Assembly (NCBI GenBank): GCA_027296045.1
Contig: JAPUJS010000024.1
Coordinates: 1 to 36,617 of the forward strand
From: a bacterium
GTDB lineage: Bacteria; Latescibacterota; UBA2968
DNA: 36,617 nucleotides
Direction of reading: 5' to 3'
The translations under genes were made by a program, and so were the position numbers. Of the stretch, positions 18,601-27,737 are shown piece by piece. Numbering within the stretch: position 1 is the first letter of the stretch; every line of letters begins with the position of its first letter. The notes under the pieces are model-generated. The model saw only the letters and a program-made list of their open reading frames with translations. It did no database searches and had not been told where the DNA came from.

Positions 18601-20533
18601 GATCGTGGTGTCCAAGTTTGGGGATGAGGTGCGGAAGATGAAAATGGCTTCGGCCGGGACCTATGATGCCGATGTGGGGCGGTTGAGTGCCACGACAGCT
18701 GCGATTGCGCTGGGGATTTCGAATTTGCGAAAACGGCCCCTTCGCACGGGGCTGACAGCGATGACGCTTACCCTGCTCACCTTTACCACGCTGTCGTTTA
18801 CGTCTGTTCAGACGTCGATCCAGTTTTATAAGCTGCCCCGCGATAATGACCCGTCCTACCAGGGGGCTCTGGTGCGCGACCGGTCCTGGCGCGGCATGCA
18901 GGAGTCGGTTCTGAACTATTTACACAGTGCGTTTGAAGGGCGGGCCTCGATTGTTCCGCGTTCCTGGTATTTGTCGCAGGTTCGCGGCGAACGGGCCTAT
19001 GTGAGTTTTTCCCGGGTGACGGAAGCATCGGCCGATCTGGGGCCGAAAGAAACCTATATCGATTTTGATGTAGGTGTGACGACCGGGAAAGACAGCTTTG
19101 TCAACGCGCTCCTGGGGCTCACGCCCGAAGAGCCGTCGGTGACGGGGGTGGATCAATATCTGATGAGCGGGCGCTGGTTCGAGCCGGGCGAAGAGTTTGT
19201 CTGCCTTTTGCCCAACGATTTGGCCGAACTGGTCGGCATCTACCCGGAAGATGTGGGCAAGGCACAGATTGAGTTGCAGGGGCAGCTGTTCACGGTGATC
19301 GGGATTCTGGATTCGGAAGGTTTCAACAAGTTTAAAGATCTCGACGATGAAAAGCTGACGCCTGTCGATACGGTGAAGGAAAAAGACGACCTGGCCGATG
19401 CGCAAGACCAGGACCCCCGGGTTGTGGCTGCCGCGCCGATTGAGACCTTTACCCACCTGGAGTCGACCAACACCCTGATTTTGCCATATGAGTATATTAT
19501 GGATATTGGGGGCACGCTGGCTTCTGTGGCCATTGCAAACTTCAAGGATGATGATGGCCGGCTGAAAGAGAATTTTGTGCCCGATATCGAAGAATTTATG
19601 ACCCGCGTGTCGCTCACCATGTTTGTGGGCTACCAGGACGGAGTGACGGTTTACAGTTCGATCGGATCCACCTCGTTGGCGGGGCTGGGAAATCTGTTTA
19701 TCCCAATCCTGATTGCTGCGCTGATTGTGCTCAATACGATGATGGGCGCGGTTTACGAGCGGTTCCGGGAAATCAGCATTTATTCGGCAGTCGGACTGGC
19801 ACCAAACCATATTGCGGCCCTTTTTCTGGCAGAAGCGGGGGTGTTTGCCACCCTCGGGGCGGTACTCGGCTATCTCATTGGGCAGGTGCTGGTGCTGATA
19901 TTGTACGAACATGGGCTTTTGGGCGGGCTGGAATTAAACTACTCGTCTCTGTCGGCCATTTCGGCCACGTTAATTGTAATGGCCACTGTATTCTTGTCCA
20001 CGTTATATCCGGCCAAGAAAGCGGCCGATATGGCTGTTCCGGATGTGACGCGCAAGTGGGAATTTCCCGATCCGGATGGCGACCGCTGGTTGTTTGACTT
20101 CCCGTTTACGGTGGGCGGTGCCGAAGTGCTGGGGATGTATACCTATTTGACCCGGGTGTTTGAATCGTATGGAGAGGGGTCGGTTGGCGACTTTGTGGCC
20201 GACCATGTTCGATTCACCTCGACCGATTTTCAAGGCGAGCCCCAATATGATATCCGGCTCACCACCTGGCTGGCCCCCTATGACCTGGGGATCAGTCAGG
20301 ATGTGGAGTTGAAGGCAATTCCGACCGGGGAGCACAATATCTACAAGATTGAAGTGATTATTAACCGGTTGAGCGGAGACGTGGCTTCCTGGAAACGGAT
20401 CAATCGGGGGTTCTTGAATGTGCTGCGAAAGCGGTTCCTGGTCTGGAGAACCATCCCTGGCGAACTCAGAGTGCAATATGCAGATGAAGGCCAGCAGATG
20501 CTTTCGGAAGGGGCACAGCAGGCGACTGCTTGA
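15692..20533 (+). CDS. Fusion of M28-like peptidase (PA-domain insert) and FtsX/MacB-type ABC permease
   Basis: N-terminal TM; M28-like ARMLGAKAILFYDNG (PA-like), WNIYGTLPGRDE, GAENASGMAALLETAKVL; C-terminal GISNLRKRPLRTGLTAMTLTLLTF and IAALIVLNTMMGAVYERFREISIYSAVGLAPNHIAALFLAEA typical of FtsX permeases. Confidence 0.85.
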   Translation: MHKVGTAILWIITIFMLSSVTIFNPGQVTEFFVELFNIQPSIPELKPVEISARDREIQSIALSITEDDVRKTVQDLADMGSRVPGYPGHQKAFEYVKQQFEQIGLEDIRVEEFPTTVPVDKGASLRLVESGDSVPLFGLWPNHVQPPSLPDEGVTGKLVYGGKGEFQDLNGKPMDGSIVLMDFDCGQNYMNARMLGAKAILFYDNGRVTHGQALDKFLQVPVDVPRFWVEKDNATRLLHLANTTMPDVTVTSKMDWEEVPAWNIYGTLPGRDEYITERQERKWKDQVILLSSFYDAISVVPARAPGAENASGMAALLETAKVLKQNPPKYSVMFLANGAHFQGLAGIADFLYKHSRESDHFRDLIPDSISAQGAYVDGEFISRNSEEFQELIPGSKKIDFRLYVGLDLSSESAQVASFSHGTFNNPNWQTDNYLNNLLAPYADKFDAYMAKVFPGEEDRHVDAIAPPKRTWKNFMPIRLGFDSELVTFVGKEGITLANPETIRRFVDTPNDRVEVMHMANLTRQVQTVVGAMMKTGEDPDFFRVSKLKLQDRGHSLKGRALWFDRNIDFALPRVPVSGGLITYRQPGNPVVSCAGVRTMLIDKAEEGPIYNAAKIKGSGPEYGPLKAVKKTGTFEFNIMRNRFANRILSYEIGKDGRITSVTDMGSEGDQKFPIQQRYGWWENEMMTVLFKCRSISVFEIIDSSYLSALDFMTILNANDTTPLEYGYAYLPGQSTQEGNVTRAAVAFAKVDEFTHKAERLKVLMSTGLFGVKYLLINAPQEFLDNPVDKWDVDDAMLEKSRGTGYGPGVITHPSYQAARDMWVIDDVRMKQLAQYGIDNTRLRLLHEGAREALHEAKRHLENYDYEAFMAASRRAWGLEARGYPEVMSTANDTVRGIIFYFILLLPFSFFCERLLLGFSDITRRLGGFAGFFVLFFLILRFVHPAFKLSNSPYIIFLAFVIMSLGGVAIVIVVSKFGDEVRKMKMASAGTYDADVGRLSATTAAIALGISNLRKRPLRTGLTAMTLTLLTFTTLSFTSVQTSIQFYKLPRDNDPSYQGALVRDRSWRGMQESVLNYLHSAFEGRASIVPRSWYLSQVRGERAYVSFSRVTEASADLGPKETYIDFDVGVTTGKDSFVNALLGLTPEEPSVTGVDQYLMSGRWFEPGEEFVCLLPNDLAELVGIYPEDVGKAQIELQGQLFTVIGILDSEGFNKFKDLDDEKLTPVDTVKEKDDLADAQDQDPRVVAAAPIETFTHLESTNTLILPYEYIMDIGGTLASVAIANFKDDDGRLKENFVPDIEEFMTRVSLTMFVGYQDGVTVYSSIGSTSLAGLGNLFIPILIAALIVLNTMMGAVYERFREISIYSAVGLAPNHIAALFLAEAGVFATLGAVLGYLIGQVLVLILYEHGLLGGLELNYSSLSAISATLIVMATVFLSTLYPAKKAADMAVPDVTRKWEFPDPDGDRWLFDFPFTVGGAEVLGMYTYLTRVFESYGEGSVGDFVADHVRFTSTDFQGEPQYDIRLTTWLAPYDLGISQDVELKAIPTGEHNIYKIEVIINRLSGDVASWKRINRGFLNVLRKRFLVWRTIPGELRVQYADEGQQMLSEGAQQATA

Positions 20534-20590
20534 TGGTATTTTCAAATGGAAGATTGAAACACGCCAAATCTTTCATTTCTCTTAGGAGGG

Positions 20591-22642
20591 ATGGCATTGG
20601 CAACCGAACCGACGGACGAACAGCAAGAAGATCTTGAACAATATGAAAATATCATGCCCGAGGACGCGCCCTATGAGGATGGGTTTAATCTTAAGACGCT
20701 CTGGGCAACTTTTTTTGTAGGTATTGTGATGTTGCCGGGGGCGATCTATCTGGGGCTGGTGACCGGTCAAAGTATGGCTGGCGCTTCGGAGTGGGTCACC
20801 ATCATCTTGTTCCTTGAGATTGCCAAACGCAGCTTTGTGCGGCTCAGAACGCAGGAGATTCTCATCATCTACTGGGTCGCTGCCGGGCTTTTAGGAATCG
20901 GGGTTCGTTTGGGCACTGGCGCTCATATGTACGGCGGACCCTTCGGCGGTCTGATCTGGGACCAATATCTGTTGCAGTCGCCCGCCGCCCAGGGGATATC
21001 GAGTTATGTCCCCAAATGGGTGGTGCCGCCGATTGATTCGCCGGTATATGCCGACCGGACTTTTATCCACCGCGACTGGCTGTTGCCAGTTGGTATCCTG
21101 TTCCTGGTCATGGTGGTCAATAATACCGCCCGATACTCGTTTGGCTACATCATGTTTCGGGTGACCAGTGATATCGAGCGACTGCCCTTTCCAATGGAAC
21201 CGGTACAGGCCCGGGGTATAACGGCATTGGCGGAAACTTCGGCCAAGGAGGAAGGCTGGCGCTGGCGGGTGTTTAGCACAGGGACCTGCATCGGCCTGGT
21301 CTGGGGGTTGCTCTATGTGGTGGTGCCCACGCTATCCGGGATCTTTTTGACCCAGACGGTACAGGTGTTGCCGATCCCGTTTATTGATTTTACGGCCGAA
21401 ATCAAAACGATTTTGCCTGCTGCTGTTTTCGGGATCGGGACCGATCTGGGGCATTTGATTCTCGGATTTGTACTGCCATTTTGGGTTGTTGTCGGGCAGT
21501 TTATCGGATCTGTACTGGCCAATCTGGTGATCAATCCAATCCTGTATAATTTTGAAATTCTGACACGCTGGTCCCCGGGTATGACAGCCATTCCGGCTAA
21601 TATTTCCAACAAATTTGACTTCTGGATCAGCTTTGGAATTGGAACGGCTCTTGTGATTGCCATTGCGGGTTTTGCGCTGGTTGGGAAGACGGTTATGGAG
21701 CAACGTCGACAGCAGAAAGAGACCGGGCATCGCACGACTCGGTTGAATCTGAAGGATCTGCCGGAGGGCCGAGGAGATGTACCTATGAAATGGCCGCTGG
21801 CATTTTGGGTGCTGGCGTCTTTCGTCACCATTGGTCTGTGTCAATGGTTGGTGCCTGAGTTCCACTGGGCCTGGTTGGTGTTTTTTGCTTTTATTTACAC
21901 GCCGATCTCCTCCTATATCGGGGCACGCATGATCGGGTTGACCGGAAGTCCTTATGGCGCGAGCATTCCCTATCTTCGGGAGGCCGCCATTTTCCTGTCG
22001 GGTTACAAAGGAGTTGGTATCTGGTTTGCGCCCCTTCCACTGCATGATCATGGCACTGCGGTGCGGGCTTACAAACAACTCGAACTGACCAAGACAAAAA
22101 TGGGCAGCTATTTCAAAATGATCATTTTGACAATGGCGGTCATTTTTCTGTGCAGTTTCATGTTTTGGGAATTTATCTGGCGGTTAGGTCCGATTCCATC
22201 GTCGACCTATCCCTACGTGCAGATGTTTTGGCCGTTTGAGGCAACCATGCAGACGATGTGGTTAAAATCGACATTGCCAGAAGACGCGGTTCGAGGCGCA
22301 GCGGGTTTGGAACTGCTTATGGACATCATCAAGTTCAAATATGTTGCTACGGGTTTTGTTTCGGGCGGGGCCGTTTACTTGATCTTATCGATACTGAAAG
22401 TTCCTACGTTGGCATTTTACGGATTTGTGGGTGGGCTTGCCCAGTGGCCTCATTTCGTGATTCTGAATTTTGCCGGCGCTATGCTCGGGCGCTACCATTT
22501 CGCCAAGCGGTTCGGCGAAACCAAATGGAAGGCTTATGCACCCATTTTGTTGGCGGGATATTCTTGCGGGATGGGCCTGATTGGCATGACGTCTATTGCT
22601 GTTGCATTGATCTCTAAGGCTGTCTCCCAGGTGATCTATTAG
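20591..22642 (+). CDS. OPT-superfamily-like multi-pass transporter
   Basis: 683 aa, many TM segments; FNLKTLWATFFVGIVMLPGAIYLGLVTGQSMAGASEWVTIILFLEIAKRSF; LPFPMEPVQARGITALAE. Confidence 0.72.
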   Translation: MALATEPTDEQQEDLEQYENIMPEDAPYEDGFNLKTLWATFFVGIVMLPGAIYLGLVTGQSMAGASEWVTIILFLEIAKRSFVRLRTQEILIIYWVAAGLLGIGVRLGTGAHMYGGPFGGLIWDQYLLQSPAAQGISSYVPKWVVPPIDSPVYADRTFIHRDWLLPVGILFLVMVVNNTARYSFGYIMFRVTSDIERLPFPMEPVQARGITALAETSAKEEGWRWRVFSTGTCIGLVWGLLYVVVPTLSGIFLTQTVQVLPIPFIDFTAEIKTILPAAVFGIGTDLGHLILGFVLPFWVVVGQFIGSVLANLVINPILYNFEILTRWSPGMTAIPANISNKFDFWISFGIGTALVIAIAGFALVGKTVMEQRRQQKETGHRTTRLNLKDLPEGRGDVPMKWPLAFWVLASFVTIGLCQWLVPEFHWAWLVFFAFIYTPISSYIGARMIGLTGSPYGASIPYLREAAIFLSGYKGVGIWFAPLPLHDHGTAVRAYKQLELTKTKMGSYFKMIILTMAVIFLCSFMFWEFIWRLGPIPSSTYPYVQMFWPFEATMQTMWLKSTLPEDAVRGAAGLELLMDIIKFKYVATGFVSGGAVYLILSILKVPTLAFYGFVGGLAQWPHFVILNFAGAMLGRYHFAKRFGETKWKAYAPILLAGYSCGMGLIGMTSIAVALISKAVSQVIY

Positions 22643-22764
22643 AGGCAAATGGTCTAAATTTGGGAACTTTTGTCCGGGTCTCTGCCGTCTAATGGTTGAC
22701 CGATCTGCTCAGGACCATCTTGCGGGCAGGGAAATAGGTACCATTATTTACAAGGAGAAGGGCA

Positions 22765-23265
22765 ATGTTGAAGCGATTTGTGTTCTTTCTACTGGTTTTT
22801 CTGGTCGCTACAGTGGTTGAAGCGCAACCGCCCCGGGGTGGTGGTCGTGGTGGCCCTGGTGGTGGTCGTGGAGGACGTGGGGGCGCTGCGTTCCTGGTGA
22901 ACCGGATGGTTCCGATTGAACAGGTGATGGGTTATCTGGCATTTGACGATAAGATTGCTTTGAAAGACGATCAGTTGCTCAAAATTCGGCAGGCATTGAA
23001 AGAGTTGAATGGCAAGCGGGATGGCCTCCGACAGGAACTTCAGGGGCAGGGAGAGGGTGGCGATATGCAGGCTGCCCGACAAAAGGTGATGATACTTGCC
23101 CGTCAAATGAATCAGGCTGTGGCAGGTGTGCTGGATGCCAAGCAAACGGAAGAATATAAAGGATATATGAAGCGGATGCAGGAACGGGCCCAGCGTGGTG
23201 GTGGTGGTCGTGGTGGCCAGGGTGGCCGTCGGCGGGGTCAAGGCGGGGGTGGCGGGGGTGCTTGA
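22765..23265 (+). CDS. Exported Gly/Arg-rich (RGG) protein with Spy/LTXXQ-like helical core
   Basis: Signal peptide MLKRFVFFLLVFLVATVVEA; RGGGRGGPGGGRGGRGG; helical core; C-terminal RGGGGRGGQGGRRRGQGGGGGGA. Confidence 0.75.
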   Translation: MLKRFVFFLLVFLVATVVEAQPPRGGGRGGPGGGRGGRGGAAFLVNRMVPIEQVMGYLAFDDKIALKDDQLLKIRQALKELNGKRDGLRQELQGQGEGGDMQAARQKVMILARQMNQAVAGVLDAKQTEEYKGYMKRMQERAQRGGGGRGGQGGRRRGQGGGGGGA

Positions 23266-23286
23266 CAGAAACCGCCTGTCTTTTTG

Positions 23287-23318
23287 GCGGCCTGGGATCT
23301 TTCCCAGGCCGCTTTTTT
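23287..23318 (+). terminator. Rho-independent terminator
   Basis: GCGGCCTGGGA-tctt-TCCCAGGCCGC-TTTTTT, perfect 11-bp stem plus T-run. Confidence 0.95.
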
Positions 23319-23418
23319 GGTTGTATGTAGCAGGTGCCCATCGAATCACAGGTTGTCAAGGAGAGAAAAAAGTGTACATTAACAGTAGGATTTTTGAATC
23401 CATTCGGTGGGATTTTCT

Positions 23419-24777
23419 ATGGAGCAAGCACTCAATCACGTTGAGGTACCCTTCACGTTTGCCGTGATCGGGGATGCCCATTTCACACCCCCTGAGGCCA
23501 TCCAGTCTGAGCGATGGCGGGGCGATTCTGGACGGCCTTTGGAGACGGAGGAATATGTCGAGAATGTCACCTATGCCCTCAAGCCCATGCTGGATGCGGT
23601 GCAATCGGCCGACCCTTCTTTTGTGGTGTTGACCGGCGATGTGGTTGAGGGGGCGGGCAGAGACGACCGGGAATTGGAAGCCGGCTTGTCCTTTTTTGAT
23701 GGGTATGGCTTGCCGCTCTTTTTTGCCCGGGGCAATTATGAGCCCGAGGGGACATTCGAGCGGGTGATCCTGCCGTATATGGGGCAACATCTGGGGTGGA
23801 CGCCGGAGGAACGGCACCATTTTTTTGACGTGGCCGGATGTCGGTTTGTGTTCCTCGATGCGGCGTCCTGGGAAAAACGAGGGGGTCAATATGAATGGCT
23901 GGCCGATCTGCTCAAGCGGAGTCAGAAATTGGACCTGGAGCGGATTTTTCTGTTTGGTCACTATCCCATCTGGCCTGTTTACCGTGCGTTTTTTACCGAT
24001 CCGGATTTTCAAGAGGATCTCATTGACTTGATGTCGCAATACCCGGTGGATGCCTATTTTTGTGGACATACGCACAATCAGAGTGTGATCCAGCACCGAA
24101 CCAAGGGGTTGCCCGCCCTGCAATTTATGAGTGCCCCGATTGGTTTGTCCGACGAACTTCCTATTGCGCTGGATCGCGTGCAAGCCCTTTTGCCCGATCC
24201 CGATAATTTGCTGGCGTATTGGCCCGGCTATTTGGAAAATACGGCACCCGGCTGGTTTATGGTGCGTGTGGATCACCAGGCAGCGCGGGTGTCCTGGCAC
24301 CATCTCAATCGGGGGGTTGAAGCAGTTGTGGAGTGGTCGAAAAAGGGGGAAGTGACGTCTTTCTGGCAGATGGTTCACCCCGAAGATGCCCGGTTGATCG
24401 ACCGAGATTTGGGGGCCGTTCGCCGGGCTTTTCTGCGGTTTTGTGCCTGGGGAGGGACTCAGGATGAAGCCCAGGTGTTTTTGAATGGCAAATCCATCGG
24501 TCGTCTTCCCAGGGGAGAATCCTACGCATCCCGCCGGATGGAATTGCCCGCTCCTCTTGTCCAGATGGAAAACCGGGTACGTATCGAAACCCTGGAGGGG
24601 AGGCTGACGCTGGGCAATCTGGTCATCGAAGCCGTACTGCCCGGGGGGCGTTATGTGCGCACCCGACCCACCGGGGAATTGTTTACCTGGTGGAACCGCT
24701 GGGATCGCTGGGGCATGACGGGCGTGAAAAAGTTGAAGGTCGGTCGGCCGCTGATCACGATGTTGTCGTTTCGATAA
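23419..24777 (+). CDS. Calcineurin-like metallophosphoesterase
   Basis: FAVIGDAHF, VVLTGDVVEG, FARGNYEPE, FLFGHYPIW, YFCGHTHN motifs; start at ATG 23419. Confidence 0.88.
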   Translation: MEQALNHVEVPFTFAVIGDAHFTPPEAIQSERWRGDSGRPLETEEYVENVTYALKPMLDAVQSADPSFVVLTGDVVEGAGRDDRELEAGLSFFDGYGLPLFFARGNYEPEGTFERVILPYMGQHLGWTPEERHHFFDVAGCRFVFLDAASWEKRGGQYEWLADLLKRSQKLDLERIFLFGHYPIWPVYRAFFTDPDFQEDLIDLMSQYPVDAYFCGHTHNQSVIQHRTKGLPALQFMSAPIGLSDELPIALDRVQALLPDPDNLLAYWPGYLENTAPGWFMVRVDHQAARVSWHHLNRGVEAVVEWSKKGEVTSFWQMVHPEDARLIDRDLGAVRRAFLRFCAWGGTQDEAQVFLNGKSIGRLPRGESYASRRMELPAPLVQMENRVRIETLEGRLTLGNLVIEAVLPGGRYVRTRPTGELFTWWNRWDRWGMTGVKKLKVGRPLITMLSFR

Positions 24778-24795
24778 ACCAACGAAGGACCTAAG

Positions 24796-26871
24796 ATGAC
24801 AGATCCAAAGCACACCAATCGCCTGATTGGCGAGACCAGTCCCTATTTGTTGCAACATGCCCATAATCCGGTGGACTGGTTTCCCTGGTGCGACGAGGTA
24901 TTGCAGAAGGCGGTGGAGGAAGACCGGCCTATTTTTTTGAGCATTGGCTACTCGGCATGTCATTGGTGTCATGTCATGGAGCACGAGTCGTTTGAAAATG
25001 AGTCCATTGCAGAAATCATGAATGCCCATTTTATGAATATTAAGGTGGACCGAGAAGAGAGACCCGATTTGGATGAGATTTATATGAATGCCGTGCAGAT
25101 GATGACCGGATCGGGGGGGTGGCCGATGAGCATTTTTTTAACGCCTCAGGGGCAACCGTTTTACGGAGGAACGTATTTTCCGCCCGACAATCGGTATGGG
25201 CGTCCCGGTTTTCCCCAGGTGCTGGAATCGGTTGCGCAGCATTATCGAAACCATCGGGATAAAGTGAGCGAAGCTGCCGGCCGGTTGATGGACGGGCTTC
25301 ATCGGATGGCCCATTTGAAGGCACTGCCCGAGGCTCTGGAACCGGGATTGTTTTCGGCGGCCTTTGCTCAGATTGCCGGAAATTTTGATAAAAAAAACGG
25401 GGGATTTGGCACTCAGCCCAAGTTTCCGAATACGATGAACCTGTCGATTTGTTTGCGGGAATGGGTTCGCAGGGCAAACCAGGAAGCGTTGGATATGGTG
25501 GTTTTGACCCTGGAGAAGATGGCCCGGGGTGGCATTTACGATCAACTGGGGGGTGGATTCCACCGGTATTCTGTGGACCACCACTGGCTGGCACCGCACT
25601 TTGAAAAGATGCTGTATGACAATGCCCTCCTGGCACGGCTTTATGTAGAGGCCTTTCAGGTGACCCGGAAGCCTTTGTTCCAACGCGTGGTAGATGAAAC
25701 GCTGGCATATGTCATACGGGAGATGACCCATCCGGAGGGCGGATTTTATTCTACACAGGATGCGGACAGCGAAGGGGAAGAGGGGAAGTTTTTTGTGTGG
25801 GAGTCCGATGAGGTGCAAGCCCTGTTGGGAGAAGAAGATGCCGCTTTGTTTGAGCGGTATTTCGACATTCGTTCGGGTGGAAACTTTGAACACGGGATGA
25901 GTATTTTGAATGTGCCGGAAGACCTGGAAGCACTTTCCCGGTTTTTACAGGTAACGCCAGAAAAGTTCCAAACGGCGATCGAAAAAGGGAAACGCATTTT
26001 ATTTGACCATCGGGAAAAGCGGGTGAAGCCGGGCCTGGACGATAAGATCCAGGTCAACTGGAACGGGTTGATGATTTCGGCATTTGCCGTGGCCTATCAG
26101 GCATTTGGAGACCCCGCCTATCTGGAGGCCGGAAGCCGGGCAGCCCAATTTATTCTGGATAATATGCGGTCCGAAGCGGGCGGTTTGTGCCATATTTGGA
26201 AGGATGGCAAGGCCGGGTTTCATGGCTATCAGGACGATTGTGCGTTTTTGATTGCCGGCCTGATTGATCTGTACGAGGCCAGTTTCGATCTGGCCTGGCT
26301 AAAACAGGCACAGGAGCTTACGGAAACGATGATCGCGCAGTTCTGGGACGAAAAAGAGGGGGGCTTCTTTTATACGGGCACGGACCATGAAGCGCTGATT
26401 GTTCGGTCGAAAAACCCGTATGACAATGCCATTCCGTCGGGCAATTCGGTCGGGGCATTCGTTTTGATGCGGCTGGGCGCGTTGCTCGGGCGAGAGGATT
26501 TTTGGGACAAGGCTGAACGGACCATTCGGCTTTTTCAGCCGTTTTTGAAAGAAATGCCTTCGGGGTTTGGGCATATGGCGTGTGCGCTTGATTTTTTCCA
26601 GCAGCGCCCCGTGGAAGTTGCCATTGTGGGTTCTCTTACAGAGGCAGATACCAGGGCATTGGTGGCGGCTGTGAATCGAAACTGGATGCCCAATCGGGTG
26701 GTAAGCGTATCCGATCTGGAAGGGGGAACGGCGGATTGGATTCCTTTGCTCGTGGGAAAAACACAGGTAGATGGCCGCGCAGCGGCTTATGTGTGTCAAA
26801 ATTTTACGTGTTCTGCTCCAGTGACCGATAGCGAAGAACTGGTACATTTGCTTGAAAGCCCCCCCCCATAA
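24796..26871 (+). CDS. Thioredoxin-domain protein, YyaL/SSP411 (DUF255) family
   Basis: [97 protein letters not shown]. Confidence 0.96.
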   Translation: MTDPKHTNRLIGETSPYLLQHAHNPVDWFPWCDEVLQKAVEEDRPIFLSIGYSACHWCHVMEHESFENESIAEIMNAHFMNIKVDREERPDLDEIYMNAVQMMTGSGGWPMSIFLTPQGQPFYGGTYFPPDNRYGRPGFPQVLESVAQHYRNHRDKVSEAAGRLMDGLHRMAHLKALPEALEPGLFSAAFAQIAGNFDKKNGGFGTQPKFPNTMNLSICLREWVRRANQEALDMVVLTLEKMARGGIYDQLGGGFHRYSVDHHWLAPHFEKMLYDNALLARLYVEAFQVTRKPLFQRVVDETLAYVIREMTHPEGGFYSTQDADSEGEEGKFFVWESDEVQALLGEEDAALFERYFDIRSGGNFEHGMSILNVPEDLEALSRFLQVTPEKFQTAIEKGKRILFDHREKRVKPGLDDKIQVNWNGLMISAFAVAYQAFGDPAYLEAGSRAAQFILDNMRSEAGGLCHIWKDGKAGFHGYQDDCAFLIAGLIDLYEASFDLAWLKQAQELTETMIAQFWDEKEGGFFYTGTDHEALIVRSKNPYDNAIPSGNSVGAFVLMRLGALLGREDFWDKAERTIRLFQPFLKEMPSGFGHMACALDFFQQRPVEVAIVGSLTEADTRALVAAVNRNWMPNRVVSVSDLEGGTADWIPLLVGKTQVDGRAAAYVCQNFTCSAPVTDSEELVHLLESPPP

Positions 26872-26881
26872 TATTTCAATC

Positions 26882-26913
26882 AAAAAGCCCCTCCAGGGTA
26901 AGGAGAGGCTTTT
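26882..26913. terminator. Bidirectional hairpin terminator between convergent genes
   Basis: AAAAAGCCCCTCC-agggtaa-GGAGAGGCTTTTT (one mismatch). Confidence 0.8.
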
Positions 26914-26960
26914 TGTCTTATGGTCGGCCGGAATATTTCCAGAAATTTCCAGAAATCTTT

Positions 26961-27542
26961 TTAATAAAACCCTCTGGTCTTGGACGGAGTTTGTGAAAGT
27001 GGGTCCGGCGCAGACTTTTCAGGAACCAGGTCGGCTTCGACGCTGTTTTCTTCGAAGATCTGTCGGGCGACATAGATTGGGAATTTCATTCGGACGGCCA
27101 GGGCAATAGAATCACTGGGGCGGGCGTCGACTTCGGTGCGGGTGCCGTCGGCCTGCTGGAGGGTGAGGACGGCAAAATAAGTCCCGGATTCACGATCGTC
27201 GAGAGGACGCATCTGGTCAATTTGCGCAGATAAAATGCGGGTGCCTGCGGCTTCCAGAACATTTTGGAACAGGTCGTGTGTAAGCGGGCGGGGAAAATCG
27301 ACCTCCTGAAGTTTCCGCCAGATGGCGTTGCCTTCGCACTGCCCAATGAAGATGGGCAGGAATCGGTTGGTCTGTCCGTGATGCAGATAGACAATCCAGG
27401 AAGCGTGTCGCTTCAAGGGATAGGCACCGTAGATTTGGGCCTCGATAAAATCTGGCTGGTCGGGGGCCACCTTCTGTCCCGGCGTTTCTTGAGACAAGCA
27501 GGTGAGAATGGTGAGGAGAATACAGGTCCGGAAAAGCGTCAT
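26961..27542 (-). CDS. Bifunctional nuclease family (DUF151) protein with signal peptide
   Basis: FLPIFIGQCEGNAIWRKL, RPLTHDLFQNVLEAAGTRI, DARPSDSIALAVRMKFPIYVARQIFEE; N-terminus MTLFRTCILLTILTCLSQETPGQ is signal-like. Confidence 0.85.
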   Translation of the reverse strand: MTLFRTCILLTILTCLSQETPGQKVAPDQPDFIEAQIYGAYPLKRHASWIVYLHHGQTNRFLPIFIGQCEGNAIWRKLQEVDFPRPLTHDLFQNVLEAAGTRILSAQIDQMRPLDDRESGTYFAVLTLQQADGTRTEVDARPSDSIALAVRMKFPIYVARQIFEENSVEADLVPEKSAPDPLSQTPSKTRGFY

Positions 27543-27737
27543 CGGACACTCCTTATGGGAAGGGGATGGGGACAATCAACCCGATGGTTGGGAAAATATA
27601 GATTGGGTTGGGATGGAATGCAACCCGAATCTGGATACGGCGCTTTGCAGGTTGACAAAATCTACCAAAATGTCTATTTTATAAAGCTTCCTAAATACCT
27701 GAAGTTTATTGACCTTAATCAAGAAATAGAGGCCGCT

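Noticed and set aside
22840-23262. Repeated GGTGGTCGTGGTGG units considered as a CRISPR or tandem repeat array
   Set aside because: They are in-frame Gly/Arg codon repeats; no regular repeat-spacer pattern.
22789-23349. Minus ORF with poly-Thr runs
   Set aside because: Thr runs are the complement of the Gly/Arg codon repeats of the exported RGG protein, and the ORF runs through the terminator.
23356-25029. 557-aa minus ORF opposite the metallophosphoesterase
   Set aside because: Long but crosses a gene boundary and mirrors the codon bias of two well-supported plus-strand genes; no recognisable motif.
27264-27737. N-terminal extension of the yicC ORF
   Set aside because: Overlaps the divergent DUF151 gene antisense; YicC homologues begin at MIASMTGFGKG.
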